A DNA stretch of 64,000 nucleotides from Lathyrus oleraceus (Eukaryota > Streptophyta > Magnoliopsida > Fabales > Fabaceae), in contig NC_066580.1 of NCBI RefSeq assembly GCF_024323335.1, positions 89,265,391 to 89,329,390 of the forward strand, written 5' to 3'. Numbering within the stretch: the stretch's first letter is position 1; each line of letters opens with the position of its first letter. A program made the translations under genes and the position numbers. The notes under the pieces were generated by a model. It made no database searches. It was given only the letters and a program-made list of their open reading frames with translations, and had not been told where the DNA came from. Positions 61,184 through 64,000 of this stretch are shown here, piece by piece.

Positions 61184-61460
61184 CTCCCTCCATTCATTTT
61201 TAAGTGTCACTTTCTTGAAGAAAAAATTGTTATTTTTTAATTGTCACTTACAAAATTTAAAGTAGCATTAAATACACTTTTGTCAAAATTACCCCTAGGT
61301 AATTATTACATAGAGAAAAAAAATAAAAAAAAATAAAAAAAATAATTAAGGGTATTATAGATAAAAGTAGAATTATTATTTGAAAAGTAATAATAATGAT
61401 TAACTTTCTTGATATACATAAAAAATATAAAAAATAACACTTAAAAAGGAACGGATGGAG
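61184..61460. mobile_element. Stowaway-type MITE (277 bp)
   Basis: Inverted ends CTCCCTCCATTCATTTTTAA and TTAAAAAGGAACGGATGGAG are flanked by TA at 61182-61183 and 61461-61462. The related copy at about 51287 lacks it (AAGTATATATT). Confidence 0.88.
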
Positions 61461-61597
61461 TATGAATTAAGGTTGTACAAGAGTGGATCTGTTTGACAGA
61501 AATTAGGTAACAAAAATTAACATTAGTAATTATAATGAATGAGAAAATAAAATAAATTGATGATTGCAATAATTAAGGAGATAGTCATTACATTGTA

Positions 61598-61834
61598 CTT
61601 CATCCGTCCCAGAATGAGTGACTTATTTGGAATAAAACAATGCCCCAAAATGAATGATCTATTTCAATCTCCAAAACATATTTTCCAATTTTACCCTCTA
61701 ATTAATATTATTTTTATCATTTCCAATACATAATAAGGGTACTTTAGTAAAATACCATTTTCTCTCTTTCAGTTATTCAATTTTTTTAATATGTGTGAAA
61801 TGGTCAACTGAATCATTTATTTGGACGGAGAGAG
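61598..61834. mobile_element. Stowaway-type MITE (237 bp)
   Basis: The ends CTTCATCCGTCCCAGAATGA and TCATTTATTTGGACGGAGAG (then AG) are inverted partners with several mismatches. TA flanks lie at 61596-61597 and 61835-61836. It is absent from the paralogous site near 51400. Confidence 0.8.
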
Positions 61835-61844
61835 TAACGATGAT

Positions 61845-62747
61845 TAGGGGTGCTCGCGGTGCGGTTTGGGCGGTTTTGGCGATAAAAATCATCCGAACCG
61901 CAAGAGAAAAAAACATGTGGTTTGGTTTGGTTCAGTTGACTTTTAGAAATAAAACCAAACCAAACCAAACCAATGCGGTTTGGGTTGGTTCGGTTGATTC
62001 GGTTTTTTATAATATTTTTATTGTGCCATACATACACCTATAGAGAACAACATAACTTTATATTTAGTCATTCATACATGACTAAATAACATCAAAACTC
62101 ATCATATTTAGAAAAAAATGTTTCATTCAATATACAAAAAATTAGATTAGACAAAAGTGGAATAAAATACATATATAAATAGTAGCATAAAATAATATCG
62201 AAGACACTATAATAAAACATAAAAAAACATATGAGATGAGAGATTAGAGAAGATGAAAAAAAGAACATAAGAGATGCGAGATTGAGAAGAAATGTGCGAT
62301 AAAAATGTAATTAAAAGAGAAAATAGTAACATAAAAGATGAAAAAGAAAGAACATAAGAGATGACTTATTAGAGTAGAATAGGCGAAACCTACATGAAAA
62401 AGAAGATGAGAAGAATGTGTGATACTACTACGAGAGATTTAAGAAGGTTGAAATTGAAACCCTAAGCGTGAGTAAGAGAAAATCGTTTGTAATTGTAAGG
62501 TTAAGGCATACTAGGTTTGATGTTTTGGTTGGATGTGAGATAAGTAAAATTTGGATTGTAACATAATGCGGTTTGGTTTGGTTTAGTTCGGTTTGCAAAA
62601 TACAAACCGCAAACCAAACCAAACCGTGCGGTTTTGTTAAAAAATGACCCAAACGAATCCGAACCAAATGCGATTTTTTGCGGTTTCGGTTTGGTTTGGT
62701 TTGGTTTGCGGTTTTCTATTGGGTTGGTTTGGTTTTGAACACCCCTA
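61845..62747. mobile_element. hAT-type MITE (903 bp)
   Basis: It is bounded by TAGGGGTG...CACCCCTA with a perfect 8-bp duplication ACGATGAT (61837-61844, 62748-62755). The subterminal regions are rich in GGTTTGG / CCAAACC and CGGTTTGC words in both orientations, the usual transposase-binding-like pattern of hAT elements. It has no coding capacity. Confidence 0.92.
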
Positions 62748-62802
62748 ACGATGATTCTGTCTTATTTATCTTGTATCTTTGACTTGAGATATTGGTCAAA
62801 CA

Positions 62803-63354
62803 ATTAGTATAAGCTAAAAATGAGACGCCATAATAAGTACAGTAAGTAAGCAAGATTAAATTCTATAGATCACTTTTTTTTCAATAAAACTAATGTTCGG
62901 CTACAAATACTACACTTTTGAATTTTGTAAAAAACACAAACAACCGATAAAATCAATTTTGTACACATCTTTTAAGTTTTATTGTTTTATTTTACTTAAT
63001 TTTTATGAATTTTGAATGAATGGACCATAAATGACTTGAGGTGGATTAAACATAATTGAGAAAATATAGATGTACAAAATTGAAATTTCATTCTATTTTT
63101 AAATATTTTATTTATAAAATATTATTTTATTGCGGAAATCAATAAGACAAAAAAATAGAATATTTGATGAAATAAAATGAAGTTACAAACCACTTTAATC
63201 TAAATATTATAACAATATTATAATTGAAGTTACAAACCACTTTAATCTCAAGTCAAACCACTTTAATTTAAATACAATTGAAGTTACAAACCACTTTAAT
63301 CTAAATATTTCTCACTTCATTTAATTTCATTACATACCATCAATTTAAAGATAG

Positions 63355-63434
<80 letters not shown>

Positions 63435-64000
63435 CAAGTGTAACACTCTTTAAAAATTTAAAAAAGGTATTTTTTAAATATTATATATTAAAATTGAAAA
63501 AAAAATATTTTAAAAATATTTTTTATTTATAAAGAATACCCTTCTAGCACTCGTTAGCATGACCCGTAAAAAAACTCATAATTAAGTTATACAATTTTTT
63601 AAAATATAATTACTGTAAATAAATCATCATTGAGAGTGTTTAACTTCTACTTGAATTTCAAATTTTAAATTAAAAATTGAAAGCATTAAATATATGAAAA
63701 GTATAATATTGTTACATTAAAGTGGTTTGTAACTTCATTTTAATTTGATATTTTTATTTCTTAAATTAAATACTTTTAAACCACTCTTAACACTTATCAT
63801 AATAAACTAATACCTAATCATTACTTCAAATAATTCAAATAATAGATTAGTTGTTAGTGTGTGGGACATTTTTGTGAGAAGAGAAAAGAGAGAATATGAA
63901 AGTAAGGATTCTATTATTGAAGAATGATTGTGTTACAAACTGATATACATATGTATATGCATCTATATACAAATTTATTTGACTACTAAGTAATAAATAT
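62803..64000. other. AT-rich DNA with a 26-bp inverted repeat and TA microsatellite
   Basis: The word AAAATGAAGTTACAAACCAC plus TTTAAT at 63174-63199 has a perfect inverted copy at 63716-63741. Two further direct copies of its core lie near 63226 and 63272. A (TA)n run occupies 63360-63431 between the arms. A MITE or foldback element is possible. No gene is seen. Confidence 0.6.

Larger units (their letters stand above)
61112..62802 (-). repeat. Old copia LTR, right copy, interrupted by three MITEs
   Basis: It is collinear with 51241-51441 once 61184-61460, 61598-61834 and 61845-62747 are removed. It lies directly upstream (minus strand) of the gag fragment, as a 5' LTR should. GATGATATCA at 61102-61111 could be a decayed tRNA-Met primer site. 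Confidence 0.6.

Noticed and set aside
61795..62043. 82-residue frame in the hAT-type MITE
   Set aside because: It reads through GGTTTGG-type subterminal repeats; non-autonomous element of 903 bp.

Overview
The window is nuclear DNA from a flowering plant, most likely a large-genome legume. One host gene is visible: a spliced, apparently intact GDP-mannose pyrophosphorylase (CYT1/VTC1 type, minus strand, coding exons between 41093 and 42701). Nearly everything else is transposable elements, several of them nested with both target-site duplications (TSDs) still readable. The legume guess rests on a giant-LTR Ogre/Tat-type element with a tRNA-Arg-like primer site; it is an inference, and the species cannot be named from the sequence.

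Left half (1-38870): an old Athila-type Ty3 retrotransposon on the plus strand. Its first ~285 bp lie outside the window. Its 5' LTR is split by a defective Ty1/copia element on the minus strand (202-5657, TSD AGAGG). Its 3' noncoding region is split by a Mutator-like DNA transposon (12059-36586, 138-bp terminal inverted repeats, 9-bp TSD TAAAATAAA). The Mutator-like element carries two convergent genes: a small GRF zinc-finger gene near the left end and a mudrA-type transposase near the right end. The transposase is itself cut by a 19.4-kb non-autonomous Ogre-like retrotransposon (15091-34483, TSD GTGCC, LTRs of 6.5-6.6 kb that are nearly identical). That element has lost most of gag and all of protease, RT, RNase H and most of integrase. 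It keeps several arrays of hairpin-forming repeats. The most striking is a ~36-unit array at 26541-27737 in which the loop CGGTAA is constant while the stem arms change together. The Athila element appears to sit in or next to an older degraded hAT-like repeat.

Middle (38871-51508): the CYT1-type gene with a 5'-UTR intron and a TATA box, AT-rich intergenic DNA, and broken Tat-lineage gag/protease/LTR pieces, one of them hit by a 340-bp hAT-type MITE.

Right (51241-62802): a decayed copia element on the minus strand whose two LTR copies appear to lie at 51241-51441 and 61112-62802. It has been opened by a young copia element with identical LTRs and an intact 1322-codon polyprotein (51509-57004), by a pair of ~550-bp direct repeats (57488-60610), and, in its right LTR, by two Stowaway-type MITEs and one 903-bp hAT-type MITE. 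The tail (62803-64000) is AT-rich with a perfect 26-bp inverted repeat around a TA microsatellite.
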